This document shows positions 24,491 to 34,826 of a stretch of 64,000 bases of DNA, in pieces. The translations under genes were made by a program, and so were the position numbers. The notes under the pieces were generated by a model. It worked only from the letters and a program-made list of their open reading frames with translations. It was not told the DNA's origin and did not search any database. Each line of letters starts with the position of its first letter. Position 1 is the stretch's first letter. The DNA is taken from NCBI RefSeq assembly GCF_022815725.1, contig NZ_JALGRF010000001.1, forward strand, positions 1 to 64,000. Direction: 5' to 3'. This DNA is from Streptomyces sp. APSN-46.1 (GTDB taxonomy: Bacteria; Actinomycetota; Actinomycetes; Streptomycetales; Streptomycetaceae).

Positions 24491-24907
24491 TCAGTGCGAG
24501 CCGCGCAAGAGTTCGGCCAGGCCGTGGTCCACGTCGAGGTAGAGGTGCTCCGCGCCCGGCGGCACGACGGTCGCGGCGCGCTCCAGGAACCGGTGCAGCT
24601 CGGCGGTGAGCATCAGGACGATCGCGACACCCTCGGGGGCGTGGAACTCGACGGTGGTCCGGTCGGCGTCGTACGGGCGCACCCGCACGTCGCCCCAGCC
24701 CGTCGGGCGGTCCAGGCCCGACTCCAGGAGCTCCCGCGCGAAGGTCCACGAGATCTCGATGCCCTCCAGCGTGGCCGGGGCGGGGAAGGCCATGCGGACG
24801 GCGAACGGATCCGAACGGTCGTAGCTGAGCGTGACGGGTACGGTCTCGATCTTCGGGGCGGTGGCGATCAGACGGGCCTGCACGGCCTGCTCGATGACAG
24901 TGATCAA
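24491..24907 (-). CDS. SsgA family sporulation/cell division regulator
   Basis: 138 residues from TTG 24907, with GGGAGCGAG upstream. SsgA-like proteins occur only in sporulating actinomycetes and guide septum formation, peptidoglycan turnover or spore maturation. Diagnostic segments are SYDRSDPFAVRMAF, ISWTFARELLESGLDRPTGW and GDVRVRP; the ending DVDHGLAELLRG also fits. Length is normal for the family. Which of the paralogues (SsgA to SsgG) it represents cannot be told by eye. No division gene is adjacent, as usual for these loci. Confidence 0.9.
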   Translation of the reverse strand: MITVIEQAVQARLIATAPKIETVPVTLSYDRSDPFAVRMAFPAPATLEGIEISWTFARELLESGLDRPTGWGDVRVRPYDADRTTVEFHAPEGVAIVLMLTAELHRFLERAATVVPPGAEHLYLDVDHGLAELLRGSH

Positions 24908-25036
24908 GGCTCGCTCCCTTGCGGCGGATCTGCTGCCGGGCGTGGGGTGGGGCCCGGCAACCGGATAGACGCCGGAATCGGCAGTTCCGTGCATGCGGAG
25001 TTGCGTGAGCTGTGTCACCGAGTGGCTGAAAACGCT

Positions 25037-25054
25037 TCTGTGTGATCGCACAGA
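25037..25054. promoter_or_regulatory. inverted repeat TCTGTGTGATCGCACAGA
   Basis: 16 of 18 bases are symmetric. It lies 130 bases upstream of the SsgA-like start and 32 bases after the stop of the Fe-S gene. The core GTG-N6-CAC resembles a Crp-type half-site arrangement. It may be an operator or simply a transcription end. Confidence 0.35.
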
Positions 25055-25085
25055 GTAACGATCAAGGTAGGCGAGAGAAGCGGTC

Positions 25086-25499
25086 TCAGTCAGAGCCGCA
25101 GGGCCCGGAGTGGTCGCAATAAGGCTGGTTCCTGCTCACTCCACAGGCGCAAAGCACCACCCGGGTCTCGTTACGGACGCCCTCCGGGGTCGTCACGCTC
25201 AGTTCGCCGCGGAGGATCAATTGGCCGACGGGCGACCGTACGACCGTCGTGGTCGGCCGGTCGGGCTGCTCGGCCGGTCCTTCGGAGAGCCGGTACTGGA
25301 GCGCTCCCGACGGACAGCGCCGGATCACCTCGGCGACCCGCTCCGGATCCGCCGCGTCCGGCTGCACCCAGGGGCGCCGCCCGGAGTCGAACACCTCGGG
25401 CAGGCCGTGCACACATTCGGCGGCGTGGAGGCACCGCCCGACGTCGTAGGTGACGGTGATGTGCTTGCCGTCGTAGGCCTTGGGTTCCTTGGAGGGCAT
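25086..25499 (-). CDS. (4Fe-4S) mono-cluster protein with CDGSH domain
   Basis: 137 residues from ATG 25499. The N-terminal half (about 10-75) is the divergent ferredoxin domain Fer4_19 with Cys in RCLHAAECVHGLPEVF and RRCPSGALQY. The C-terminal half ends with a CDGSH-type iron-sulfur motif, CACGVSRNQPYCDHSG, holding three Cys and one His. This fusion is common in actinobacteria and is expected to act in electron transfer or Fe-S handling. It is divergent from the beta-propeller gene with 74 bases between starts. Confidence 0.88.
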   Translation of the reverse strand: MPSKEPKAYDGKHITVTYDVGRCLHAAECVHGLPEVFDSGRRPWVQPDAADPERVAEVIRRCPSGALQYRLSEGPAEQPDRPTTTVVRSPVGQLILRGELSVTTPEGVRNETRVVLCACGVSRNQPYCDHSGPCGSD

Positions 25500-25573
25500 G
25501 GCCCCAGCCTAGGAACCCGGCGGCGGGGACGCACTCTGGACGCGGATTCCGGGGTGCGTTAGCTTCCGGCGCC

Positions 25574-26746
25574 ATGAGACTTCTGGGAGTTGGGGTCGGG
25601 GCCGGGGTGTGTGCGGTGGCTCTGGTGGTGGGCGGGACGGGGGCGCCGGCGGTGGCGGCGGTTTCGATGGAGGCGGTGTCGCTCGTGGCCGATGAGGGTT
25701 CCGGTGGTGGCTTAGGGGACCGGCTGCCGGGCTTGAGCGGCGTCGGATGGCGGGTCAAGGACACCGGGAAGGACTCCCGGTTCCGGGGGCTGGCCGCCGT
25801 CAGCCGCAGCACGGCCTGGGTGGCCGGCTCCAAGGGAACGGTTCTGCGCACGGTGGACGGAGGCCGCAGCTGGCGGGACGTGTCGCCCTCCGGGGCGGCG
25901 GCGGAGGGGCTGGAGCTGCGCGATATCGAGGCCTTCGACGCGCGGCGCGCGGTGGCGCTGTCCATCGGTGAGGGGGAGGCCTCCCGGGTGCTGCGCACCG
26001 AGGACGGCGGGGCGACCTGGACCGAGACCTTCCGCAACCCCGACCCGCGCGCTTTCTACGACTGCCTGACGTTCTTCGACTCCCGGCACGGACTCGCGAT
26101 GAGCGACCCGGTGGACGGCAGATTCCGCATCCTGTCCACGGCCGACGGCGGACGCAGCTGGGAGGTGCTGCCGAGTACCGGGATGCCGGACGCGCTGCCG
26201 GGTGAGGCGGGCTTCGCGGCGAGCGGCCAGTGCCTGGTCAGCGCCGGGTCGAGGGACGTCTGGCTGGCCACGGGCGGTGGCGCCGTCGCGCGGGTGTTGC
26301 ACTCGGCGGACCGGGGCCGCACGTGGCGGGTGGCCGAATCCGGCATTCCGGCGGGAGACCCGGCGAAGGGCGTGTTCGCCCTCGCGTTCCGCGACCGTAC
26401 GACGGGCCTCGCGGTCGGCGGTGACTACCGGTCCGGCCAGACCTCTCCGCAGGCCGCCGCGACCTCTTCCGACGGGGGCCGCACCTGGCGCCCGGCGGCG
26501 GCCCCGCCGCCTGCCTACCGGTCGGGCGCGGCCTGGCATCCGTATGCCCGGGGCGTGGCTCTGGCGGTGGGTCCGACCGGCACCGATGTCACGGCGGACG
26601 GGGGGCGGACCTGGCGGGCGCTGGACGTGGGGTCGTTCGACACCGTCGACTGCGGTGCGGACGGAGGCTGCTGGGCCTCGGGGGAGAAGGGGCGGGTGGC
26701 GAGGTTGGAGCGGGGTGAGGAGGAGCAGGCCGAACGTGGTGACTAG
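25574..26746 (+). CDS. secreted BNR/Ycf48-like beta-propeller protein
   Basis: 390 residues from ATG 25574. Residues 1-30 form a signal peptide (hydrophobic core followed by APAVAA). The mature part contains at least five repeats with the Asp-box pattern S/T-x-DGGxxW (TVDGGRSW, TEDGGATW, TADGGRSW, SADRGRTW, SSDGGRTW, TADGGRTW), which fold as a beta-propeller of the sialidase/Ycf48 kind. No sialidase catalytic residues were recognised, so a binding or assembly role is more likely. Its last four bases overlap the convergent acetyltransferase gene. Confidence 0.85.
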   Translation: MRLLGVGVGAGVCAVALVVGGTGAPAVAAVSMEAVSLVADEGSGGGLGDRLPGLSGVGWRVKDTGKDSRFRGLAAVSRSTAWVAGSKGTVLRTVDGGRSWRDVSPSGAAAEGLELRDIEAFDARRAVALSIGEGEASRVLRTEDGGATWTETFRNPDPRAFYDCLTFFDSRHGLAMSDPVDGRFRILSTADGGRSWEVLPSTGMPDALPGEAGFAASGQCLVSAGSRDVWLATGGGAVARVLHSADRGRTWRVAESGIPAGDPAKGVFALAFRDRTTGLAVGGDYRSGQTSPQAAATSSDGGRTWRPAAAPPPAYRSGAAWHPYARGVALAVGPTGTDVTADGGRTWRALDVGSFDTVDCGADGGCWASGEKGRVARLERGEEEQAERGD

Positions 26747-27252
26747 TGGTGATGAGTGGGACGTGTGGTGAACAGGTCCATGCCCGGGTAGCGGCCGGTG
26801 ACGAAACCCGCTGCCTTGTAGACGGGCTCGCCGTCGGCGCTGGCGTGCAGCTGGATGTAGTGGATGCCGCCCGCGTTCAGCCAGGAGACGAGTCCGTCGA
26901 CGATCCGGCGGCCGTGGCCGCGGCCGCGGGCGGCCTCGTCGGTGACGATGCCGTCGAGGTAGCCGCGGCGGCCGTCGGGCCACTGGGGGCTGGGGAGGTG
27001 GTACGTCACCCAGGCCATGCCGGTGGCCAGCAGGGGCTCGCCGCCGGCGCCGCCGACGACCAGGCAGTGCACGTCGGTTCGGCCGGTGACGCGTTCGGCG
27101 AACCAGCCGTGGGCGTTCTGCCGCCAGGCGGAGTCGGCGGGGCCGGGGTCAACGTCGAGGCTCGCCAGCGCGACGGCGCGCAGGCGTATCAGCTCGGGGA
27201 TGTCGGCGAGGGTCGCGGGGCGCGGGGCGGGAGTGTGCGCGGGCGCGGTCAA
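26743..27252 (-). CDS. GNAT family N-acetyltransferase
   Basis: 169 residues from TTG 27252, with AGGAGG eight bases upstream. The acetyl-CoA binding segment is IVTDEAARGRGHGRRIVDGL (R/Q-x-x-G-x-G/A) at about residues 103-122; the ending GFVTGRYPGMDLF is the usual beta-6/7 region. Substrate unknown. Overlaps the end of the beta-propeller gene on the other strand. The 153 bases between this gene and the YciI gene hold only CCGGATCC / GGCCTCC repeats. Confidence 0.88.
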   Translation of the reverse strand: MTAPAHTPAPRPATLADIPELIRLRAVALASLDVDPGPADSAWRQNAHGWFAERVTGRTDVHCLVVGGAGGEPLLATGMAWVTYHLPSPQWPDGRRGYLDGIVTDEAARGRGHGRRIVDGLVSWLNAGGIHYIQLHASADGEPVYKAAGFVTGRYPGMDLFTTRPTHHH

Positions 27253-27405
27253 GGCGGCCTCCTGGGGCGCGGCGAGGCGGGCGGGGCGGGGCGGGTTCGG
27301 AGAAGGGCTACGGCTGTTCGGGAGCGAGGCGCCTGCGCCGCCCCGGATCCGCCGGCCGCCGCCCCGGATCCTCCGGCCTCCGGCCTCCGGCCTTCGGGCG
27401 CGGTG

Positions 27406-27702
27406 TTACGCGAGGGTCTCGCGGACCGTCGAGAGGTCCGCCGAGGTCTTCGTGGCGATGAACTCCGTGATCCGGTACTCGCAGACGCCCGCGAGGATGA
27501 AGGGGTCTTCGGCCGCGATCTTCTCGATCTCCGCGCGGGAGACCCCGCCGGCCAGGATGACGCCCCCGTCGCGGGGGACCTTGCGGCCCGACGCGAGGAA
27601 GACTCCCGAGGCGTAGTAGCCGTCCAGCCAGGCGATGTGGGCGTCCAGCTCCTCTTCGACGGCTTCGATGGGCGCGGTGTAGGTGAGCTCCATGACGAAC
27701 AT
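27406..27702 (-). CDS. YciI family protein
   Basis: 98 residues from ATG 27702, with ATG 27693 as alternative. YciI-like proteins are small ferredoxin-fold proteins of unclear function. Conserved here are HIAWLDGYYASGVFLASGRK with the His-Asp pair and EDPFILAGVCEYRITEF. Divergent from endonuclease V with 26 bases between starts, so their promoters overlap. Confidence 0.85.
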   Translation of the reverse strand: MFVMELTYTAPIEAVEEELDAHIAWLDGYYASGVFLASGRKVPRDGGVILAGGVSRAEIEKIAAEDPFILAGVCEYRITEFIATKTSADLSTVRETLA

Positions 27703-27728
27703 GATCGCCAGGCTACTCTCGCACCATC

Positions 27729-28406
27729 ATGACGAGTGTGAAGACCCCCGCCGACGAGGCCGAGGCCCGGGCGATACAGGACGAACTGCGCAATCGTGTC
27801 GTGCTCGACGAGGTCGGTCCGCCGCCGGGGTGCGGGCTGATCGCGGGCGTGGACGTCGCGTACGACGACGCGCGCGATCTGGTGGCCGCCGCGGCCGTGG
27901 TGCTGGACGCCGCCACCTTGGAGGTGGTGGAGGAGGCCACGGCCGTCGGGCACGTCAGCTTCCCCTACGTGCCCGGGCTGCTGGCCTTCCGGGAGCTGCC
28001 GACCGTGCTGGCCGCGCTCGACGCGCTGACCGCCGAGCCCGGCCTCGTCGTCTGCGACGGCTACGGCCTCGCCCACCCGCGCGGATTCGGCCTCGCCTGC
28101 CACCTCGGGGTGGTCACCGGGCTGCCCAGCATCGGCGTCGCGAAGAATCCGTTCACCTTCACGTACGAGGAACCGGGCGCCCGGCGTGGCGACTTCGCCC
28201 CGCTGGTCGCGGCGGACGGGGCGGTCGTGGGCCGGGCGCTGCGGACCCAGGACGGGATCAAGCCCGTGTACGTGTCCGTCGGCCACCGGGTCTCGCTGGA
28301 CAACGCCTGTGCGCAGACGCTCGCGTTGAGCCCCCGGTTCAGGATTCCGGAGACGACGCGGCACGCCGACTCGCTGTGCCGCCGGGCGCTGCGCGAGGCG
28401 TCTTAG
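27729..28406 (+). CDS. nfi: endonuclease V
   Basis: 225 residues from ATG 27729. Endonuclease V nicks DNA near deaminated bases, chiefly hypoxanthine. The conserved blocks are present: IAGVDVAY (catalytic Asp), FPYVPGLLAFRELP (wedge motif PYIP-like), CDGYGLAHPRGFGLACHLGV (second Asp, His) and KPVYVSVGHRVSL. Length is normal. No partner gene is adjacent; its stop lies 15 bases from the convergent saccharopine-dehydrogenase-like gene. Confidence 0.94.
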   Translation: MTSVKTPADEAEARAIQDELRNRVVLDEVGPPPGCGLIAGVDVAYDDARDLVAAAAVVLDAATLEVVEEATAVGHVSFPYVPGLLAFRELPTVLAALDALTAEPGLVVCDGYGLAHPRGFGLACHLGVVTGLPSIGVAKNPFTFTYEEPGARRGDFAPLVAADGAVVGRALRTQDGIKPVYVSVGHRVSLDNACAQTLALSPRFRIPETTRHADSLCRRALREAS

Positions 28407-28421
28407 GCCGCCCTGTCCGGG

Positions 28422-29606
28422 CTAGCGGACGTCGGCCACGCGGAAGCGGATTCCCGCCTTCTGGAGGCGGTCGAGGAGGGCGTCGCCCATGGCCACCGCC
28501 GTGGTGAGCTGGCCCGCCCGGTCCGGGAGGGTGTCGTACGCGAGGCACAGGGCCGACTCGGCCAGCATCTTCGCCGTGTCGCCGTAGCCCGGGTCGCCGC
28601 CCGAGACCTCGGTCAGGACGCGGCGGCCGCCGCCCTCGCCCACGAAGCGGACGGTGAACCAGCTGCGCGCCCGCCGTTCCGCGTCCGGGCCCTGGCCGGG
28701 CTCCCAGCGGTTCATCAGCCAGCGCCGGGCCGGCGGGACCTGGGCCAGCGCGACGGTCGCGCCCAGTGCCGCCGTGCCGCCCACCGCGACCGGGAGGTGG
28801 CGGACCGAGGCGTAGTGCCGGTAGCGGAAGTCCGGTCCGTACCGCTCCAGTGCTGCCGCCGAGCGGGCGACGATCCGGGGGTCCAGCGCGGGCAGCGGCA
28901 GGGCCCAGGTGCCGGTCTCGCGGCTGAACCGCGGGGCGCCCAGGGGCCCCCGTACCCGCCGTCCCAGCAGCCGGGGCTCGTGCAGCCGGCGGGTGTGGGC
29001 CGCGGCCAGGGTCTGGGGGCCGCGGCCCATCGCGGTGAGCGCGGAGGCCAGGGTGCCGCCGGAGAAGAGCGCGTTGGACCGTACGAAGCCGTCCACGCGC
29101 AGCGGGACCCCTTCCGGCAGCCGGCCCACCGTGAAGTACGCCCCCAGGTCGGCCGGGATCGAGTCGAAGCCGCAGGCGTGCACCAGCCGCGCCCCGGTCT
29201 CGCGGGCCCGCGCGTCGTGTTCCACGTACATCCGGTCCACGAACTCCGGCTCGCCCGTGAGGTCCACGTAGTCCGTGCCCGCCCGGGCGCAGGCGGCGAC
29301 CAGCTCCGCCCCGTACCAGATGTACGGGCCGACCGTGGTGGCCAGCACCCGCGTGGAGGCGGCCAGTTCGCGCAGGGCCTCGGTGTCGCGCGCGTCCGCC
29401 CGCAGCAGCGGCAGGTCCGCGCAGGCCGGGTCGAGGACGGCCAGCCGCTCGCGCAGCCGCTCCAGTTTCCCGAGGTCCCGGCCCGCCAGGGCCCACCGGC
29501 AGCCCGCGGGGGCGTGCGCGGCGAGGTACTCGGCGGTGAGCGCTCCCACGAAACCGGTCGCTCCGAAGAGCACCACGTCGTAGGTTCGGTTGCCCTCTGC
29601 GGTCAT
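28422..29606 (-). CDS. saccharopine dehydrogenase-like NAD(P)-binding protein
   Basis: 394 residues from ATG 29606. The Rossmann motif VLFGATGFVGALTAEYLA is at about residue 12, followed by WALAGRDLGKLERL. The rest matches the family that includes mycobacterial trans-acting enoyl reductases (TVGPYIWYGAELVAACARAG, DLTGEPEFVDRMY, HACGFDSIPADLGAYF). These act on lipid or polyketide chains in mycobacteria; the role in Streptomyces is unknown. It is divergent from the YjbR gene. Confidence 0.88.
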   Translation of the reverse strand: MTAEGNRTYDVVLFGATGFVGALTAEYLAAHAPAGCRWALAGRDLGKLERLRERLAVLDPACADLPLLRADARDTEALRELAASTRVLATTVGPYIWYGAELVAACARAGTDYVDLTGEPEFVDRMYVEHDARARETGARLVHACGFDSIPADLGAYFTVGRLPEGVPLRVDGFVRSNALFSGGTLASALTAMGRGPQTLAAAHTRRLHEPRLLGRRVRGPLGAPRFSRETGTWALPLPALDPRIVARSAAALERYGPDFRYRHYASVRHLPVAVGGTAALGATVALAQVPPARRWLMNRWEPGQGPDAERRARSWFTVRFVGEGGGRRVLTEVSGGDPGYGDTAKMLAESALCLAYDTLPDRAGQLTTAVAMGDALLDRLQKAGIRFRVADVR

Positions 29607-29702
29607 GTGCCCGCTCCTCCCAGCTGTTGTCGGTGGCTGAGGCTAGCGTGAGTGTCGACTGTCCGTGCGAGCAGGTGTGACCTGCGGTAAGTGGAGGCGT
29701 CG

Positions 29703-30083
29703 ATGAAGCCTGCGGTGCGCAAGTGGGAGGCGGTACGGGAGTTCGCCCTGGGCCTTCCGGAAGCCGTGGAGGAGTTTCCGTGGGGCCCCGAGGACTGCGT
29801 GGTGAAGGTCAACAAGAAGATCTTCGTCTTTCTGGGGAACACGGACGGGCCGCCGGGACTCTCGGTCAAGCTCAAGGACGAGGCGCTGCACGGGCACGCG
29901 ATGACCGCGCCGGGCGCGGCGCCCACCGGGTACGGGCTGGGCAAGGCGGGCTGGGTCTCGGTACCGCTGGCGGAGAAGGGGGCTCCGTCGGCCGAGGTGC
30001 TGTGCGAGTGGGTGGAGGAGAGCTACCGGAGTGTCGCCCTCAAGCGGCATCTGAAGGAATTGGACGGACGGAGCACGGATTGA
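29703..30083 (+). CDS. MmcQ/YjbR family protein
   Basis: 126 residues from ATG 29703, six bases after GGAGG; the frame is open from 29691. The double-wing fold proteins of this family were named DNA-binding from structure only. Visible are VREFALGLPEAVEEFPWGPE, the VNKKIFVFLG strand pair and a C-terminal ESYRSVALKRHLKEL helix typical of the family. Function unknown. Confidence 0.87.
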   Translation: MKPAVRKWEAVREFALGLPEAVEEFPWGPEDCVVKVNKKIFVFLGNTDGPPGLSVKLKDEALHGHAMTAPGAAPTGYGLGKAGWVSVPLAEKGAPSAEVLCEWVEESYRSVALKRHLKELDGRSTD

Positions 30084-30090
30084 GCCAACC

Positions 30091-30172
30091 GACTAAGCGT
30101 TTGCTCGCCCGGGGGCTTGTGCTGAGTGGAACACGTTCCTAGCATCACTGGTGTTACATCAGTTGTGTCACA
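30091..30172 (+). promoter_or_regulatory. candidate operators of the acyl-CoA degradation operon
   Basis: Three elements precede the racemase gene. GACTAAGCGTTTGCTC (30091-30106) is a weak inverted repeat of the AAGCG-TTGCT kind seen with TetR regulators of acyl-CoA genes. GGAAC-AC-GTTCC (30128-30139) is an inverted repeat with 2-base spacer. GTGTTACA and GTGTCACA (30151 and 30165) are direct repeats 14 bases apart. Which element is functional is not clear. Confidence 0.4.
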
Positions 30173-30200
30173 CCGTGGTGGTACGGATGCTGGGGGCTCG

Positions 30201-31340
30201 ATGGCAGTGACAGGGAACGGCCCGCTCGCGGGCGTGCGCGTCGTCGAACTCGCCGGCATCGGCCCGGGCCCGTTCGCCGCCATGCTCCTCGCCGACCTGG
30301 GCGCGGACGTCGTACGGGTGGACCGGCCCGGCGGTGGCGGACTCGCGGTCAACCCGGCGTACGACGTCACCAACCGCAACAAGCGGTCCGTCCTGCTCGA
30401 CCTGAAGTCCGCCGAGGGCCCCGCCCGCGTGCTGGACCTGGTGGAGCGGGCCGACGTCCTGATCGAGGGATTCCGCCCCGGGGTCGCCGAGCGGCTCGGC
30501 GTCGGCCCGGCCGACTGCCACGCCCGGAACCCGAAGCTGGTGTACGGCCGGATGACCGGCTGGGGCCAGGAGGGCCCCCTCGCGCACACCGCCGGGCACG
30601 ACATCGCGTACATCGCCGTCACCGGCGCCCTCGGCATGATCGGCAATCCGCACGAGCCCCCGGCGGTTCCCGCCAACCTGGTCGGGGACTACGCCGGCGG
30701 CTCGCTCTACCTGGTCATCGGGGTCCTCGCCGCCCTCCAGCACGCCCGGACCCCCGGCGGCGCCGGCCAGGTCGTGGACGCCGCCATCGTCGACGGCACC
30801 GCCCACCTGACCGCGATGATCCACGGCATGGTCGCGGCCGGCGGCTGGCAGGACCGGCGCGGGGCCAACCTCCTCGACGGCGGCTGCCCCTTCTACGGCA
30901 CCTACGAGACCTCCGACGGCCAGTACATGGCGGTCGGCGCGCTGGAGCAGCAGTTCTACGACGAGTTCACCCGGCTCCTCGGCATCGGGGACCAGGCTCC
31001 CGCCCGCAAGGACCCGGCCCGCTGGGGCGAGCTGCGCGAGAGCGTCGCCGCGCGCTTCAGGACCCGTACGCGCCAGGAGTGGACGGAGGTGTTCGAGGGG
31101 ACCGACGCCTGCGTGGCGCCCGTGCTCTCCTTGCGCGAGGCCCCGCACCATCCGCACCTCGCCGCCCGCGGCACCTTCACCGACTTCGGCGGGATCACCC
31201 AGCCCGCCCCCGCGCCGCGCTTCTCCGCGACCCCGTCCGCCGTCACCAGCGGTCCCGCGCTGCCCGGCGCCGACACCGCCTCCGTGGCCGCGGACTGGGA
31301 CGTCCCGGCCCTGACGGCCCTGACCGGAAAGGGCGAATGA
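30201..31340 (+). CDS. CaiB/BaiF family, alpha-methylacyl-CoA racemase
   Basis: 379 residues from ATG 30201. The enzyme interconverts 2R- and 2S-methyl-branched acyl-CoAs so that they can enter beta-oxidation. The racemase base pair is visible as GHDIAYIAVTGAL (His) and VGDYAGGSLY (Asp), the two residues used by alpha-methylacyl-CoA racemase. The N-terminal LAGVRVVELAGIGPGPFAAM and the segment NRNKRSVLLDLKS are family marks. It is the first gene of a five-gene operon and overlaps the next gene by ATGA. Confidence 0.92.
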   Translation: MAVTGNGPLAGVRVVELAGIGPGPFAAMLLADLGADVVRVDRPGGGGLAVNPAYDVTNRNKRSVLLDLKSAEGPARVLDLVERADVLIEGFRPGVAERLGVGPADCHARNPKLVYGRMTGWGQEGPLAHTAGHDIAYIAVTGALGMIGNPHEPPAVPANLVGDYAGGSLYLVIGVLAALQHARTPGGAGQVVDAAIVDGTAHLTAMIHGMVAAGGWQDRRGANLLDGGCPFYGTYETSDGQYMAVGALEQQFYDEFTRLLGIGDQAPARKDPARWGELRESVAARFRTRTRQEWTEVFEGTDACVAPVLSLREAPHHPHLAARGTFTDFGGITQPAPAPRFSATPSAVTSGPALPGADTASVAADWDVPALTALTGKGE

Positions 31341-32365
31341 TGGAACTGTCCATGATGCTCGACTACGCCGAGGACCCGCGCCGGGCCGCCGACGAGGCCG
31401 CGGCACTGGAATCGGCCGGACTCGACGCCGTGTGGGTCGCCGAGGCCTGGGGCTTCGACTCCCCGACGATCATGGGCTACCTCGCCGCCCGGACCGAACG
31501 CATGAAGATCGGCTCGGCGATCGTCAACGTCTACTCGCGCACCCCCGCCCTCATCGCCCAGACGGCCGCGGGCCTGGACGCGCTCTCGGGCGGGCGGGCC
31601 CTGCTGGGCCTCGGCGCCTCCGGTCCGCAAGTGGTCGAGGGCTGGCACGGGAAGCCGTACGACAAACCGCTCGGACGGACCCGCGAGACCGTGGAGCTGT
31701 GCCGCCGGATCTGGCGCCGCGAGACCATCGACCACCACGGCATCACCGACATGCCGCTACCGCCCGAGAAGGGCGGCCGGCACGGCAAACCGCTGAAGAT
31801 CCTCACCCGGCCGGTCCGCGGCGACATCCCCGTCTACATCGCCTCCCTCGGCCCGGCGAACGTGCGGATGACCGCCGAGATCGCCGACGGCTGGCTGCCC
31901 ACGCTCTTCATCCCCGAGAAGGCCGAAGCCGTCTGGGGCAGCGCCCTCGCCGAGGGCGCGGCCCGGCGCTCCCCGGAACTCGGCCCGCTCCGGACCGTGG
32001 CGGGCGGACTGCTCGCCATCGGCGAGGACGCGGCCGCCGTACGGGACCTCGCCCGCCCGCAGATCGCGCTGTACGTCGGGGGGATGGGCGCGGCCGGCAA
32101 GAACTTCTACAACGACCTCGCCGTCGCCTACGGGTACGAGGAGGAGGCCCGGAAGATCCAGGAGCTCTACCTGTCCGGACGCAAGCGCGACGCGGCGGCC
32201 GCCGTACCGGACGAGTTCTGCGAGCTCATGACGCTGTGCGGGCCGCGGAGTTACGTCCGCGAGCGTGTCGAAGCCTTCCGGGAGGCGGGCGTCACCATGC
32301 TCAACGTCACGCCCGTCGGCCCCGAGCCGGCCCGGCTGATCGAAACCGTCAAGAGCTGGCTGTAA
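31337..32365 (+). CDS. LLM class F420-dependent oxidoreductase
   Basis: 342 residues from ATG 31337 (ATGATG; the second ATG is 31340), overlapping the racemase stop. A luciferase-like TIM barrel is indicated by DYAEDPRRAADEAAALESAG, VWVAEAWGFDSPTIMGYLAA and RALLGLGASGPQVVEGWHG; these match F420-using members such as mycobacterial lipid-linked F420 oxidoreductases. Operon context suggests oxidation or reduction of an acyl or sterol-related substrate, but the reaction is unknown. Confidence 0.88.
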   Translation: MMELSMMLDYAEDPRRAADEAAALESAGLDAVWVAEAWGFDSPTIMGYLAARTERMKIGSAIVNVYSRTPALIAQTAAGLDALSGGRALLGLGASGPQVVEGWHGKPYDKPLGRTRETVELCRRIWRRETIDHHGITDMPLPPEKGGRHGKPLKILTRPVRGDIPVYIASLGPANVRMTAEIADGWLPTLFIPEKAEAVWGSALAEGAARRSPELGPLRTVAGGLLAIGEDAAAVRDLARPQIALYVGGMGAAGKNFYNDLAVAYGYEEEARKIQELYLSGRKRDAAAAVPDEFCELMTLCGPRSYVRERVEAFREAGVTMLNVTPVGPEPARLIETVKSWL

Positions 32366-32377
32366 GGAGCCCGATCG

Positions 32378-33520
32378 ATGAAACGCCAGATCTTCGACGC
32401 CGACCACGAGGCGTTCCGCGAGAGCGTCCGCGCCTTCCTCGCCAAGGAGGTGCTGCCGCACTACGAGCAGTGGGAGAAGGACGGCATCGTCAGCCGCGAG
32501 GCCTGGCTGGCGGCCGGCCGGCAGGGACTGCTGGGCCTGGCCGTCCCCGAGGAGTACGGGGGCGGCGGGAACGCGGACTTCCGCTACGCCGCCGTGATCG
32601 CCGAGGAGTTCACCCGGGCGGGCGCCGCCGGGCTCGCGATCGGCCTGCACAACGACATCATCGGGCCGTACCTGACCTCACTGGCCACCGAGGAGCAGAA
32701 GCGCCGCTGGCTGCCCGGATTCTGCTCCGGCGAGACCATCACCGCGATCGCGATGACCGAGCCGGGCGCGGGCTCCGACCTCCAGGGGATCCGCACCAGC
32801 GCCGAGGACCGCGGCGACCACTGGGTGCTGAACGGCTCCAAGACCTTCATCTCCAACGGCATCCTCGCCGACCTGGTCATCGTCGTCGCGAAGACCACCC
32901 CCGAGGGCGGGGCGCACGGCCTGTCGCTGCTGGTCGTCGAGCGCGGCACGGAGGGCTTCGAGCGCGGCCGCAACCTCGACAAGATCGGCCAGAAGGCCCA
33001 GGACACCGCCGAGCTGTTCTTCAACGACGTACGCGTCCCCAAGGAGAACCTGCTCGGCGAGCTGAACGGCGCCTTCCTCCACCTGATGACCAATCTCGCG
33101 CAGGAGCGGATGGGCATCGCCATGGCCGGCATCGCCGCCGCCGAGTTCCTGCTGGAGATCACCACCCAGTACGTGAAGGAGCGCGAGGCCTTCGGGCGGC
33201 CGCTCGCCAAGCTCCAGCACATTCGCTTCGAGATAGCGGAGATGGCCACGGAGTGCGCCGTCACCCGCACCTTCCTCGACCGCTGCATCACCGACCACTC
33301 CAACGGCGAGCTGGACCACGTCCACGCCTCGATGGCCAAGTGGTGGGCGACCGAGCTGCAGAAGCGGGTCGCCGACCGCTGCCTGCAACTGCACGGCGGC
33401 TACGGGTACATGACCGAATACCGGGTCGCGCGGGCCTTCACCGACGGCCGCATCCAGACCATCTACGGCGGCACGACCGAGATCATGAAAGAGATCATCG
33501 GTCGTTCCCTGCTCGGCTAG
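32378..33520 (+). CDS. acyl-CoA dehydrogenase
   Basis: 380 residues from ATG 32378, after GTAAGGAGC. FAD-dependent alpha,beta-dehydrogenation of acyl-CoA. Signatures: IAMTEPGAGSDLQGIRTSA, NGSKTFISNG, the CoA/FAD motif QLHGGYGYMTEYRVARAFTD and the end IQTIYGGTTEIMKEIIGRSL. The usual Glu of medium-chain enzymes (IYEGT) is Gly here, so the base is probably the Glu in AQERMGIA, as in isovaleryl- and long-chain-type enzymes. Third gene of the operon, 12 bases after the LLM gene. Confidence 0.94.
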   Translation: MKRQIFDADHEAFRESVRAFLAKEVLPHYEQWEKDGIVSREAWLAAGRQGLLGLAVPEEYGGGGNADFRYAAVIAEEFTRAGAAGLAIGLHNDIIGPYLTSLATEEQKRRWLPGFCSGETITAIAMTEPGAGSDLQGIRTSAEDRGDHWVLNGSKTFISNGILADLVIVVAKTTPEGGAHGLSLLVVERGTEGFERGRNLDKIGQKAQDTAELFFNDVRVPKENLLGELNGAFLHLMTNLAQERMGIAMAGIAAAEFLLEITTQYVKEREAFGRPLAKLQHIRFEIAEMATECAVTRTFLDRCITDHSNGELDHVHASMAKWWATELQKRVADRCLQLHGGYGYMTEYRVARAFTDGRIQTIYGGTTEIMKEIIGRSLLG

Positions 33521-33561
33521 CCCTCCTCACCTCCGCCCCGCCCTTTCGAAAGGCTTGACCA

Positions 33562-34776
<1,215 letters not shown>

Positions 34777-34826
34777 ACCGTCCTGTATCCCCGCCCCCTG
34801 GACCTTCCGACACGAAAGCAGTGACC